Source of the DNA: an uncultured Bacillota bacterium
GTDB lineage: Bacteria; Bacillota; UBA994; UBA5500
Length of the DNA: 13,452 nt
Assembly: GCA_937874815.1 (NCBI GenBank)
Contig: CALNBW010000105.1
Location: 1 to 13,452, forward strand
Direction: 5' to 3'
A model generated the notes under the pieces. The model saw only the letters and a list, made by a program, of their open reading frames with translations. It searched no databases and was not told where the DNA came from. The position numbers and the translations under genes are program-made. This document shows positions 1 through 6,365 of the stretch, piece by piece; within the stretch, counting starts at the first letter, position 1; each line of letters opens with the position of its first letter.

Positions 1-1
1 C

Positions 2-39
2 CACCCGCCTTGAGGCGGTGCGGGACAAAACTCCGTCCC
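2..39. repeat. Two adjacent short inverted repeats
   Basis: The stem CGCC/GGCG around a TTGA loop (6-17) is extended on both sides by partly paired CAC/GTG. It is followed by GGGAC (22-26) pairing with GTCCC (35-39) across 8 bases. Neither is followed by a run of T, so a Rho-independent terminator is not supported. They may be the tail of an upstream gene's terminator region or part of a dispersed palindromic repeat. Seen directly as sequence complementarity; the function is unknown. Confidence 0.4.
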
Positions 40-71
40 CTGTCCTGCCAGACAACCCCATATCCCTCGCC

Positions 72-112
72 CTGTTGCAGTGGAGTTCGAAAAAACACCT
101 TTACTGCAACAG
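72..112. repeat. 10-bp perfect inverted repeat with 21-base loop
   Basis: CTGTTGCAGT (72-81) is the exact reverse complement of ACTGCAACAG (103-112). The intervening 21 bases include an A-run (90-95). A perfect 10-bp arm pair is unlikely by chance at this spacing. It could be a hairpin in RNA, the end structure of a small non-autonomous element, or a protein-binding palindrome. There is no T-run after it, so a simple terminator is unlikely. Confidence 0.55.
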
Positions 113-136
113 CCCCGGAGCACACCTGTCTCGCCC

Positions 137-157
137 GGGCCGGACAGGGTCCGGCCC
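137..157. repeat. 9-bp GC-rich palindrome with 3-base loop
   Basis: GGGCCGGAC (137-145) and GTCCGGCCC (149-157) form a perfect 9-bp stem with a 3-base loop. The flanks (CCCTACAG after it, CGCCC before it) resemble the intergenic palindromic repeats of the form GGGC...GCCCCTAC that are dispersed in some Firmicutes genomes; that likeness is from memory and was not tested. No T-run follows, which argues against an intrinsic terminator. Confidence 0.55.
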
Positions 158-223
158 CTACAGATATATCATCAGGTTTGGGTTTCCCCTAACATGTCTC
201 TTCTTCCATAACTCTTCCGTTTC

Positions 224-353
224 GAGCAGCCAGATTCCTGCTTGACTCTTTTGGTAGCTTCAGGCGATAGCCCAAAAAAGGCAGGAAAGCGAGCCAGTTA
301 AGGGGAACTAATGCATATAGCAGGCCACACGCGCTGTAGCACGACCACGGCCT
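224..353 (+). repeat. Structured intergenic element, copy 1 (upstream of sbcD)
   Basis: This non-coding stretch shares ordered sequence blocks with 11664-11770. A stem is formed by GAGCAGCCA (224-232) with TGGTAGCTT (252-260), using two G-T pairs and one A-A mismatch. The loop contains CTGCTTGA (238-245). Directly after the stem comes CAGGCGATAGCC (261-272). Later come AGGCCACACGCGC (322-334) and, three bases on, AGCACGACCACG (338-349). GGCCACACG and GACCACG start exactly 20 bases apart in both copies. The element ends about 22 bases before the sbcD ribosome-binding site. It matches no riboswitch or RNA class that I recognise. It may be a cis-regulatory or dispersed structured RNA, or a DNA repeat. 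The homology to copy 2 is well supported; the function is not known. Confidence 0.6.
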
Positions 354-370
354 TCGTTATCAAACCCAAA

Positions 371-377
371 AGGAGGG
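371..377 (+). promoter_or_regulatory. Ribosome-binding site deciding the TTG start of sbcD
   Basis: AGGAGGG lies 6 bases before the TTG at 384. No ATG in this frame offers a comparable site, and the protein family begins with the same MRxLHTSDWHLG-type sequence, so TTG is the likely start. Confidence 0.85.
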
Positions 378-383
378 TTTTCA

Positions 384-1619
384 TTGCGCTTGTTGCATAC
401 ATCCGACTGGCATCTAGGACGCTCGCTGGAAGGGCGCAGCCGCCAAGAGGAGCAGGAGCAGTTTATAGATGAGATTTGCGCTATAGCTGATCAGCACGCC
501 GTGCACCTAGTGATTATTGCCGGGGATATCTTTGATACTTTTAATCCACCAGCTTGGGCCGAGCAGCTTTTCTGCGATGCCCTGGACCGCTTGGCCCAAG
601 GCGGCCAGCGGGCCGTAGTGGTCATCGCTGGCAACCATGATAGCCCCGACCGTCTGAGCGCCATACGGCCCTTAGCGCAAAACCAGGGCATCATCATCAT
701 GGGTTTGCCCAACGAAGCAGCCCCCGAGTTAGCGGGAAAAGTGCGTACCGTCGCCGGGGGGCCGGGCTGGATGGAAATAGCCGTGCCTGATTGCGAGCAT
801 ACAGCCGTACTTGCCCTGTTGCCCTATCCATCAGAGTCGCGCTTAGGGCACCGACTCAGTACACAGTTAGAAGAATACTCCCTGCGGGATGCCTATTCAG
901 AGCTAGTGAGCGAGATCTTTATGCTGCAGGCGGCTAATTACCGCGCCGATACAGTAAACCTAGCTGTTTCCCATTTGTTCGTGCAAGGCAGTATCAGCAC
1001 CGAATCGGAGCGCCCTATTGAAATCGGTGGCGCCTGTACAGTAGCAGTTGAGCATCTGCCAGTCCAGGCTCAGTACATCGCCTTAGGCCATCTCCATCGG
1101 CCCCAGCAGGTGAAGCAGGCAGTTGCTCCAACCTATTACTCCGGTTCACCGCTGGCCTATAGTTTCTCAGAAGCCAACCATAGCAAGGCGATCTGCTTGG
1201 TTGACATAGCGCCAGGACAAGAGGCAGAAGTGACGACTATCCCGCTAACGGCAGGCATACCACTGCAGCGTTGGGTTTGCCAGGGTGGCTTAGAGGAAGT
1301 GTGGCAACGTATTGAGGCCGCTCAGGGCAAACCGGCTTGGGTTGATCTGGAGGTTCATGTGCCCCAATGGCTGAGCAACGAAGCAGTCGCTAAACTGCGG
1401 GAGGCATGGCCTTGGTTAGTCAACATCCGTAGCATGCTTCCGGGAGATGCGGAGCTGGAACAAGCAGAGCAACTATCAAGTTTGGCTTTGCCCGAGATAT
1501 TCGATCGTTTTTACCAGCAACGGCGCGACGGGGCTACCCCGCCACCGGAGCTAGTAGAGCTATTCGTTAAACTAGCCAATGAGGCCGCTGCTCAAGGCAA
1601 GGAGGTGGGTGACTTATGA
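384..1619 (+). CDS. sbcD: Exonuclease SbcD (Mre11-type subunit of SbcCD)
   Basis: This is the nuclease subunit of the SbcCD complex, a metal-dependent DNA exo/endonuclease that trims double-strand ends and opens hairpins in the cytoplasm. The calcineurin-like phosphoesterase motifs are all visible: DWH (residues 8-10), GDIFD (47-51), GNHD (83-86), the histidine in SHLF (near 197) and GHLH (235-238). The remaining ~170 residues form the capping and SbcC-binding C-terminal part. Its 411 residues are close to the family's usual ~400. The start is TTG at 384, chosen by the strong ribosome-binding site and the N-terminal MRLLHTSDWHLG alignment. The stop overlaps the sbcC start by 4 bases (ATGA), indicating translational coupling. 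The motifs are seen in the sequence; the biochemical role is family knowledge. No damage to the gene is visible. Confidence 0.97.
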   Translation: MRLLHTSDWHLGRSLEGRSRQEEQEQFIDEICAIADQHAVHLVIIAGDIFDTFNPPAWAEQLFCDALDRLAQGGQRAVVVIAGNHDSPDRLSAIRPLAQNQGIIIMGLPNEAAPELAGKVRTVAGGPGWMEIAVPDCEHTAVLALLPYPSESRLGHRLSTQLEEYSLRDAYSELVSEIFMLQAANYRADTVNLAVSHLFVQGSISTESERPIEIGGACTVAVEHLPVQAQYIALGHLHRPQQVKQAVAPTYYSGSPLAYSFSEANHSKAICLVDIAPGQEAEVTTIPLTAGIPLQRWVCQGGLEEVWQRIEAAQGKPAWVDLEVHVPQWLSNEAVAKLREAWPWLVNIRSMLPGDAELEQAEQLSSLALPEIFDRFYQQRRDGATPPPELVELFVKLANEAAAQGKEVGDL

Positions 1620-4600
1620 AGCCAATCCGTCTGGTGATTGCCGGTTTGAATAGCTTTAAAGAACAGCAGGAAATTGACTTCACCAAGCTGTGTCAGGGCA
1701 ATGTTTTTGGCATTTTTGGCCCCACCGGCAGCGGTAAATCTACCATAGTTGATGCCATTACGTTGGCCCTTTATGGCAGCGTCAAGCGGGCCTCCCGCAA
1801 AACCCAAGGGATTGTCAATAAAGCCCTTACGGAAGCTAGCGTGCTTTTTGAATTCCAGCTAGGCAGCGCTGCCGCCCGCAAGCATTATCGGGTGGAACGC
1901 AAATATGTAGCCAAGGATGACAGTGTCAATTGCCGTTTGGCCAGGCTGAGTGAGATCCAGGGGGAGGAAGTGCTGGTCTTGGCCGACAAACCCTCTCAGG
2001 TGGACCAAGCCATCGAAGAGATTCTGGGATTAACTGAAGACGATTTCACTCGCGCTGTCGTCTTGCCTCAGGGCCACTTTGCGGAATTCTTGAATCTGCA
2101 GGGGAGCGAACGGCGGCGCATGCTGGAGCGAATTTTCGGTCTTGAGGAATATGGGGAGCAGTTGAACCGGGTCGTGAGCGAGCGTTTGAAGACAGCCGAG
2201 ACCAATTTACAGGGAATAGAGCGTTCCCAGGATTTGCTGGGTGATGCCACCGACAAAGCGGTGCAAGCGGCCAAGCAGCTCGAACAGGACACGCAAGCGG
2301 AGCTAGCGGTTCGCAAAACGGCAGCAGAGAAAATGCGGGCAGAGCGTGAGCGCTGGGGCCGCGTGCGCGAGCGACAACAGGAATTAGAGCAAGCCCAAGT
2401 TGCCCTAAGTAAATTGCAGCAGCAAGCCAGCAGCATTAGCGACCTAGAAGCAAAACTGGAGCGCCAGGAAGCCGCCCAGCGTATTGCCAGTTCTCTGCAA
2501 GCTTTTGATCAAGCGACAGACCGGGCGACCCAGGCTACCACGGCACTGCAGCAGCGCCTGGCCGCAGTGGCCGCTGCTGAAGGTAACTCCCAGCAAGCGC
2601 AACAAGCCGCTGCCCAAGCTTTGCAGGACAAACAAGAACAGGAAGAACCTTTGCTACAGAAGATAGAGCAACTAGAGCGAGCTCTGGCGCTGGAGCAACA
2701 GGTGGATACCTTAGAACATGAACTAGCTGCTAAAGCTAAAGCTGGCCAGGGACTGACCGAACAGTTGCGGGCTGCAGAGCAAGCTCTGCTTGCTTTGCAG
2801 GCCAACATTGCTACGGTGGAGGCCAAAAGAGAGGCTGGGCAGCTGGAACAAGAACAGAACCGGATTCTGCCGGAGCAGCGCCAGCAACTGGCGGCAGCTA
2901 TGGCCATCCAGGAGGGCTATCTCGCCGTGATGAAGCAGTTGCAGGCGACCGCCACCGATGCGCGCACCCGCCAGGAACAGTTAGCCCGAGTGCAGCAGCA
3001 ATTAGCTAGCGCGAAAAAACAACTAGCCGCATCCACAGCAGCTGAGGCCCAGCAGCAACAATTGCTAGATCAGCTACTGGTCCAAGCCCCGGCCAACGTC
3101 ACCAGTGAGCAGTTGACCACAGCTAACACCTATCTGAAAGAAGCGCAACAGCTTATTCAAGATGGCGGGCACTTCAAGCAACAGCAAGAGGCAGTAGCTA
3201 AATTAGAAGCGGCCATCGAGGAACTGCAGCAGCAGCTCGGGCAGGCCGCCGCCCAAGTCGCGGTCGCAGAAGAAGCGGTAGCCGACAACGAGGGGGCTGT
3301 CTCCCAACTGGAGCAGAGCCTCACTGCTGCCCGGGAACAACACATGGCCGCACTGCTAGCCCAAAACCTCACCCCTGGGCAACCTTGCCCCGTGTGTGGC
3401 TCCCATGAGCATCCGGCCCCCAGTCCTAGTGGCACCGCAGCTAACGACCAGCTAGAGCAGATTGCAGCCGCCTTAGCTGCAGCGCGCGCTGGCTTAGCTC
3501 AGCGGCAAGCGAGCCACGCCACGGCTCAGGCCGCCCTCGCTGCCCACGAAGTAGGGCTACAACGGCAACGACTGGCCCTAGCCACGAGCAACGAGCAGCT
3601 GCAAATCTATACGGCGCGGGTAGAAGAACAGTTAAGCAAATTCCCGGCCGAGTGGGTGGGAAACAACGAGTGGTCAGCGATACCCAGCCTGGCACAAACT
3701 TATTTAACCGAGCTTAGCCAGCAATTCAGCCAACGGGCTGCTTGGCAAACAGAGCTAGAGACCAGCCAAGCCGCTTTAGCTGCAGCGGCTAACTTAACTC
3801 GCCAACAACAGCAGCAGGTGGAACTGCTGCTGCAGGCGCGCGCTAACCAGCAAACCGAGTTGGCACGGCTGGCAACGGGGCAGCAAGCGCTGCAAGCAGA
3901 GGCCGAGGGTAAGCAGGCTGAACTTGCTCGCCGCTTGGCCAGCCTGTCCGAGCCCGACTTGGCAACTGCTCGTAGTCGCTATCAAGAGCGCGATGCTCGT
4001 TTGGCAGAGCTGGAGCTGCTGCTCAAGCAACTACAGAGCGAAAAAGAAACATTGCTCCAGCAGATGCGGCAGCTGGAGCAGACAATGGGCCAGCTTAAGG
4101 AACAGCAGGCCGAGGCACGGGCCGATTACCGTCTGCATCAAGCCCAGCTGCAAGATTTACGACAGGAATTGCTCAAGCTCACTGCTGGTGCCAGAGCAGC
4201 AGACTTGCAGCAGGCCGCCCAACTCACCCTGGCTACATTGCGAGCCCAGGCGACTAGGGCCCAGGCAGCCTGGGAGGGGACGAAAGAGAAATTAGCTAGC
4301 GCCCAGCAGGATTTGAGCGCCGGGCAAGAGGCTAGCCGCCTGGCTAACACCGCTCGCGCGCAAGCAGAAGCCACCTTATTAGCGGCCCTAGAGCGCGAGC
4401 AGTTTGTCACCCGGCAAGCAGCAGAGGAAGCGCTCAGCTGGGCCGACCTGGCTGCTGAATGGCAGCAGACGATCAATAACCGTAAGAAGCAACTGGAGTT
4501 CTGGCAGAGGCGTCAGGCAGAGCTGGTGGAGCTGCAGGCCGGGTTGGCTATCAGTGATGCGGAGTGGCAAGAGCTGGCCTGGCAGGCGCAGGTGGCAGAA

Positions 4601-5230
4601 GAGCAGCACCTGCAGGCAGTGGAAGCGCTAGCCACGGCCCAGGCCAGTTTGGCCAACGTCGTAGAGCGTTACCAGCAGTGGGTGGAACTGGAGGAGGAAC
4701 GGCAACAGCTCGCCCAGGAAAAAGACCTTCTAGGGGAGTTAGTCTCTTTACTGCGTGGCAATGCCTTAGTAGAATTCATGGCCGGAGAACACCTCGATGC
4801 CATTGCTGGCATTGCTAGCAGCTGGCTTGGCCTGTTAACTGGCCAGCGCTATGCCTTGGAAGTAGCTCCTGATGGGGGTTTCCTTATCCGGGATGATGGT
4901 AACGGGGGAGCCAAGCGACCAGTTGCTACTCTTTCGGGCGGGGAAACGTTTATTACCTCTTTAGCGTTAGCTCTAGCTCTTTCCTCGCAGATCCAGTTAC
5001 GGGGTAAATATCGTTTGGAGTTCTTCTTCCTAGATGAAGGCTTTGGCAGCCTCGACCCGGATCTGCTGGAAGTGGTCATGAGCTGCTTGGAGCGTATGCA
5101 AGGGCAAGCCATGTCCATCGGGATCATTAGTCATGTGCCTGAGCTGCAAGAGCGGATCATGCGTCAAGTAGCGGTGACGCCAGCCCAACTAGGGGGGCAG
5201 GGCTCCCGCGTGCAGGTGACTACCGGCTAA
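1616..5230 (+). CDS. sbcC: SMC-like ATPase SbcC (Rad50-type subunit of SbcCD)
   Basis: This is the ATPase and coiled-coil subunit that clamps DNA ends and gates the SbcD nuclease. Walker A is GPTGSGKS (residues 35-42) and the Q-loop glutamine is in LPQGHF (near 152). Two very long Gln/Ala/Glu-rich coiled coils (roughly 180-580 and 620-1040) flank a zinc hook CPVC (591-594) at the middle of the protein. The ABC signature LSGGE (1106-1110) and Walker B with the catalytic acid, FFFLDEGFGSLD (D1140, E1141), follow near the C-terminus. The 1204 residues exceed the ~1050 of the E. coli protein, which suggests longer coiled-coil arms. The ATG start has GGAGGTG 8 bases upstream. The gene is coupled to sbcD by the 4-base overlap. 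All catalytic motifs are intact. After the stop, 82 bases separate it from the coiled-coil/McrB-like cassette on the same strand. Confidence 0.97.
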   Translation: MKPIRLVIAGLNSFKEQQEIDFTKLCQGNVFGIFGPTGSGKSTIVDAITLALYGSVKRASRKTQGIVNKALTEASVLFEFQLGSAAARKHYRVERKYVAKDDSVNCRLARLSEIQGEEVLVLADKPSQVDQAIEEILGLTEDDFTRAVVLPQGHFAEFLNLQGSERRRMLERIFGLEEYGEQLNRVVSERLKTAETNLQGIERSQDLLGDATDKAVQAAKQLEQDTQAELAVRKTAAEKMRAERERWGRVRERQQELEQAQVALSKLQQQASSISDLEAKLERQEAAQRIASSLQAFDQATDRATQATTALQQRLAAVAAAEGNSQQAQQAAAQALQDKQEQEEPLLQKIEQLERALALEQQVDTLEHELAAKAKAGQGLTEQLRAAEQALLALQANIATVEAKREAGQLEQEQNRILPEQRQQLAAAMAIQEGYLAVMKQLQATATDARTRQEQLARVQQQLASAKKQLAASTAAEAQQQQLLDQLLVQAPANVTSEQLTTANTYLKEAQQLIQDGGHFKQQQEAVAKLEAAIEELQQQLGQAAAQVAVAEEAVADNEGAVSQLEQSLTAAREQHMAALLAQNLTPGQPCPVCGSHEHPAPSPSGTAANDQLEQIAAALAAARAGLAQRQASHATAQAALAAHEVGLQRQRLALATSNEQLQIYTARVEEQLSKFPAEWVGNNEWSAIPSLAQTYLTELSQQFSQRAAWQTELETSQAALAAAANLTRQQQQQVELLLQARANQQTELARLATGQQALQAEAEGKQAELARRLASLSEPDLATARSRYQERDARLAELELLLKQLQSEKETLLQQMRQLEQTMGQLKEQQAEARADYRLHQAQLQDLRQELLKLTAGARAADLQQAAQLTLATLRAQATRAQAAWEGTKEKLASAQQDLSAGQEASRLANTARAQAEATLLAALEREQFVTRQAAEEALSWADLAAEWQQTINNRKKQLEFWQRRQAELVELQAGLAISDAEWQELAWQAQVAEEQHLQAVEALATAQASLANVVERYQQWVELEEERQQLAQEKDLLGELVSLLRGNALVEFMAGEHLDAIAGIASSWLGLLTGQRYALEVAPDGGFLIRDDGNGGAKRPVATLSGGETFITSLALALALSSQIQLRGKYRLEFFFLDEGFGSLDPDLLEVVMSCLERMQGQAMSIGIISHVPELQERIMRQVAVTPAQLGGQGSRVQVTTG

Positions 5231-5245
5231 TCCTAAGCGCAAATT

Positions 5246-5263
5246 CCTGCGATTTCTTGCAGG
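5246..5263 (+). other. Small hairpin between sbcC and the cassette
   Basis: CCTGC (5246-5250) pairs with GCAGG (5259-5263) across an 8-base loop. The following bases are AT-rich but hold no T-run, so it is at best a weak attenuator or a binding site. It lies in the 82-base gap after sbcC. I could not find a convincing -35/-10 pair in this gap, so separate transcription of the downstream genes is neither shown nor excluded. Confidence 0.25.
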
Positions 5264-5300
5264 TAAATATTCCTAACAAAGAGAAATATACAGGGAGGAA

Positions 5301-5310
5301 AGGAGGGAGG
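5301..5310 (+). promoter_or_regulatory. Very strong ribosome-binding site
   Basis: AGGAGGGAGG ends two bases before the ATG at 5313 and forms the 3' part of a purine-rich tract from about 5291 (CAGGGAGGAA). The AGGAGG core at 5301-5306 sits 6 bases before the ATG, a good spacing. It suggests a high translation rate for the first gene of the cassette. Confidence 0.75.
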
Positions 5311-5312
5311 TC

Positions 5313-6362
5313 ATGTCAGTTCCAGCATGGAAGTGGTTGTTGCAGGCACTAGATGATGAGCTATTAATTAGTTTCGCTAGAACACTGAAAGTGCGTGTTC
5401 CCGGATTTAGAGGCGGCAACTGGGATAAGAGTATTAAACTATTAAGGCCCCGCATAATCCAGAGTATGTTGGCACCCAAGCAGCTAATGAAATTAAGTGA
5501 AGTTGTTGCTACAGAAGTGCAGCAGGACCCGGAGCTATTAGCCCTGCAAGATTGCAGTGAACAGCAACTGCTAGAACAGGTTCCCCATCAGCTTGCGCCT
5601 ACGCAAGTGTTGCTAGCGTTGCTTTCTAGCCCTGAGCCTGCTCTGGTGGAGCGAGGAGAATCGCTCTATCAGCATTGGGAGGATTCCGGCTTGTTGGCTA
5701 CCTGGTTGGATGCCCGGGAACAAGCAGCCGCAGCAGCTCCTGAAGCAGATACTAGCCAAAAGACGGAGTTGGCCCATTGTCAGCAGCAGTTAAACGAGTT
5801 GGCAGCACAGTTAAAGAAAAGAGAGAGGAAAACACAAAAGCTGGCGGCAGAATTGGCAAAGCAGAAGACCAATCTCACTCGTGCCCAGAGGCGTTGGCAG
5901 CAGGAACGGAAGCAGTTAACTTCTCAGCTCTCTGGTCGGGAGAACGAGCTGAAAGCCAAAGATGCACAGCTGGTGGAACTGGAAGCTACTTTGCTCGAGC
6001 AGTCTCAACTGATTGCCCAGCTACAGGAGGAGGCCAGTTTTTCCAGTGCTGAGCCAGAAGACACCGGTTTGGGCGAGCAAGTACCAACCGGGTTGGCCAA
6101 GGTCGCCATAGTAGGCAACTTGAAACAGGACAACTTGCCGGTCAGCCAGTATGCCGACCTTACTCTACTGCATGTTGACCCGGATGATCTGCAGAGCGAG
6201 CAAACGCAAGAGCTACTTGGGACTGTTGATCAGGTTTGGTTATTGACGTATGCGACGCCGCTGCCCTTGCAGCGACGGTTGCGCCAATTGGTGCCTAGCA
6301 CCGTATTATCTTGTTTCGATACCTATCAGGACTACATGCACAATTTAGGCCAGGGGGTGTAG
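5313..6362 (+). CDS. Coiled-coil protein with possible DUF2325-like C-terminal domain
   Basis: I do not recognise this gene as a named family. Three parts are visible in its 349 residues. An alpha-helical N-terminal part (1 to ~135) contains MSVPAWKWLLQALDDELL and a basic patch RVPGFRGGNWDKSIKLLRPR. A charged coiled coil follows (~150-240, rich in Q, L, K, E). A compact C-terminal domain (~262-349) has a beta strand VAIVGN, then DQVWLLTYATPLPLQRRLRQLV. The last pattern, a glycine-containing strand at the start and a D-V-hydrophobic strand plus helix near the end, resembles DUF2325, but this is an impression without a profile search. There is no signal peptide or membrane segment. The stop lies 3 bases before the TTG of the McrB-like gene, so the two are almost certainly co-transcribed. 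It is probably an accessory, sensor or assembly subunit of the McrB-like/DUF2357 nuclease system; that role is inferred from context only. Confidence 0.85.
   Translation: MSVPAWKWLLQALDDELLISFARTLKVRVPGFRGGNWDKSIKLLRPRIIQSMLAPKQLMKLSEVVATEVQQDPELLALQDCSEQQLLEQVPHQLAPTQVLLALLSSPEPALVERGESLYQHWEDSGLLATWLDAREQAAAAAPEADTSQKTELAHCQQQLNELAAQLKKRERKTQKLAAELAKQKTNLTRAQRRWQQERKQLTSQLSGRENELKAKDAQLVELEATLLEQSQLIAQLQEEASFSSAEPEDTGLGEQVPTGLAKVAIVGNLKQDNLPVSQYADLTLLHVDPDDLQSEQTQELLGTVDQVWLLTYATPLPLQRRLRQLVPSTVLSCFDTYQDYMHNLGQGV
6352..6359 (+). promoter_or_regulatory. Ribosome-binding site deciding the TTG start of the McrB-like gene
   Basis: AGGGGGTG lies 6 bases before TTG 6366 and sits inside the last codons of the preceding gene. 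It supports TTG initiation, because the first in-frame ATG (in KMAV, residue 27) would lose conserved-looking N-terminal sequence and has no such site. Confidence 0.75.
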
Positions 6363-6365
6363 CGT

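Noticed and set aside
10..245. Two overlapping short open frames (60 and 75 codons) at the left edge
   Set aside because: They run through the inverted-repeat cluster, have no ribosome-binding site and give low-complexity, Pro/Ser/Cys-rich products with no recognisable pattern.
242..271. TTGACT with GATAGC 18 bases downstream as a promoter for sbcD
   Set aside because: The -10 match is poor, and both segments fall in blocks shared with the second element copy, where the spacing is 26 bases, so a promoter reading is not consistent.
2509..4476. Long open frames on the minus strand inside sbcC (up to 132 codons, Ala/Ser/Cys-rich)
   Set aside because: They mirror the Gln/Ala/Leu-rich coiled-coil codons of sbcC and have no ribosome-binding sites; sbcC itself is intact with all motifs.
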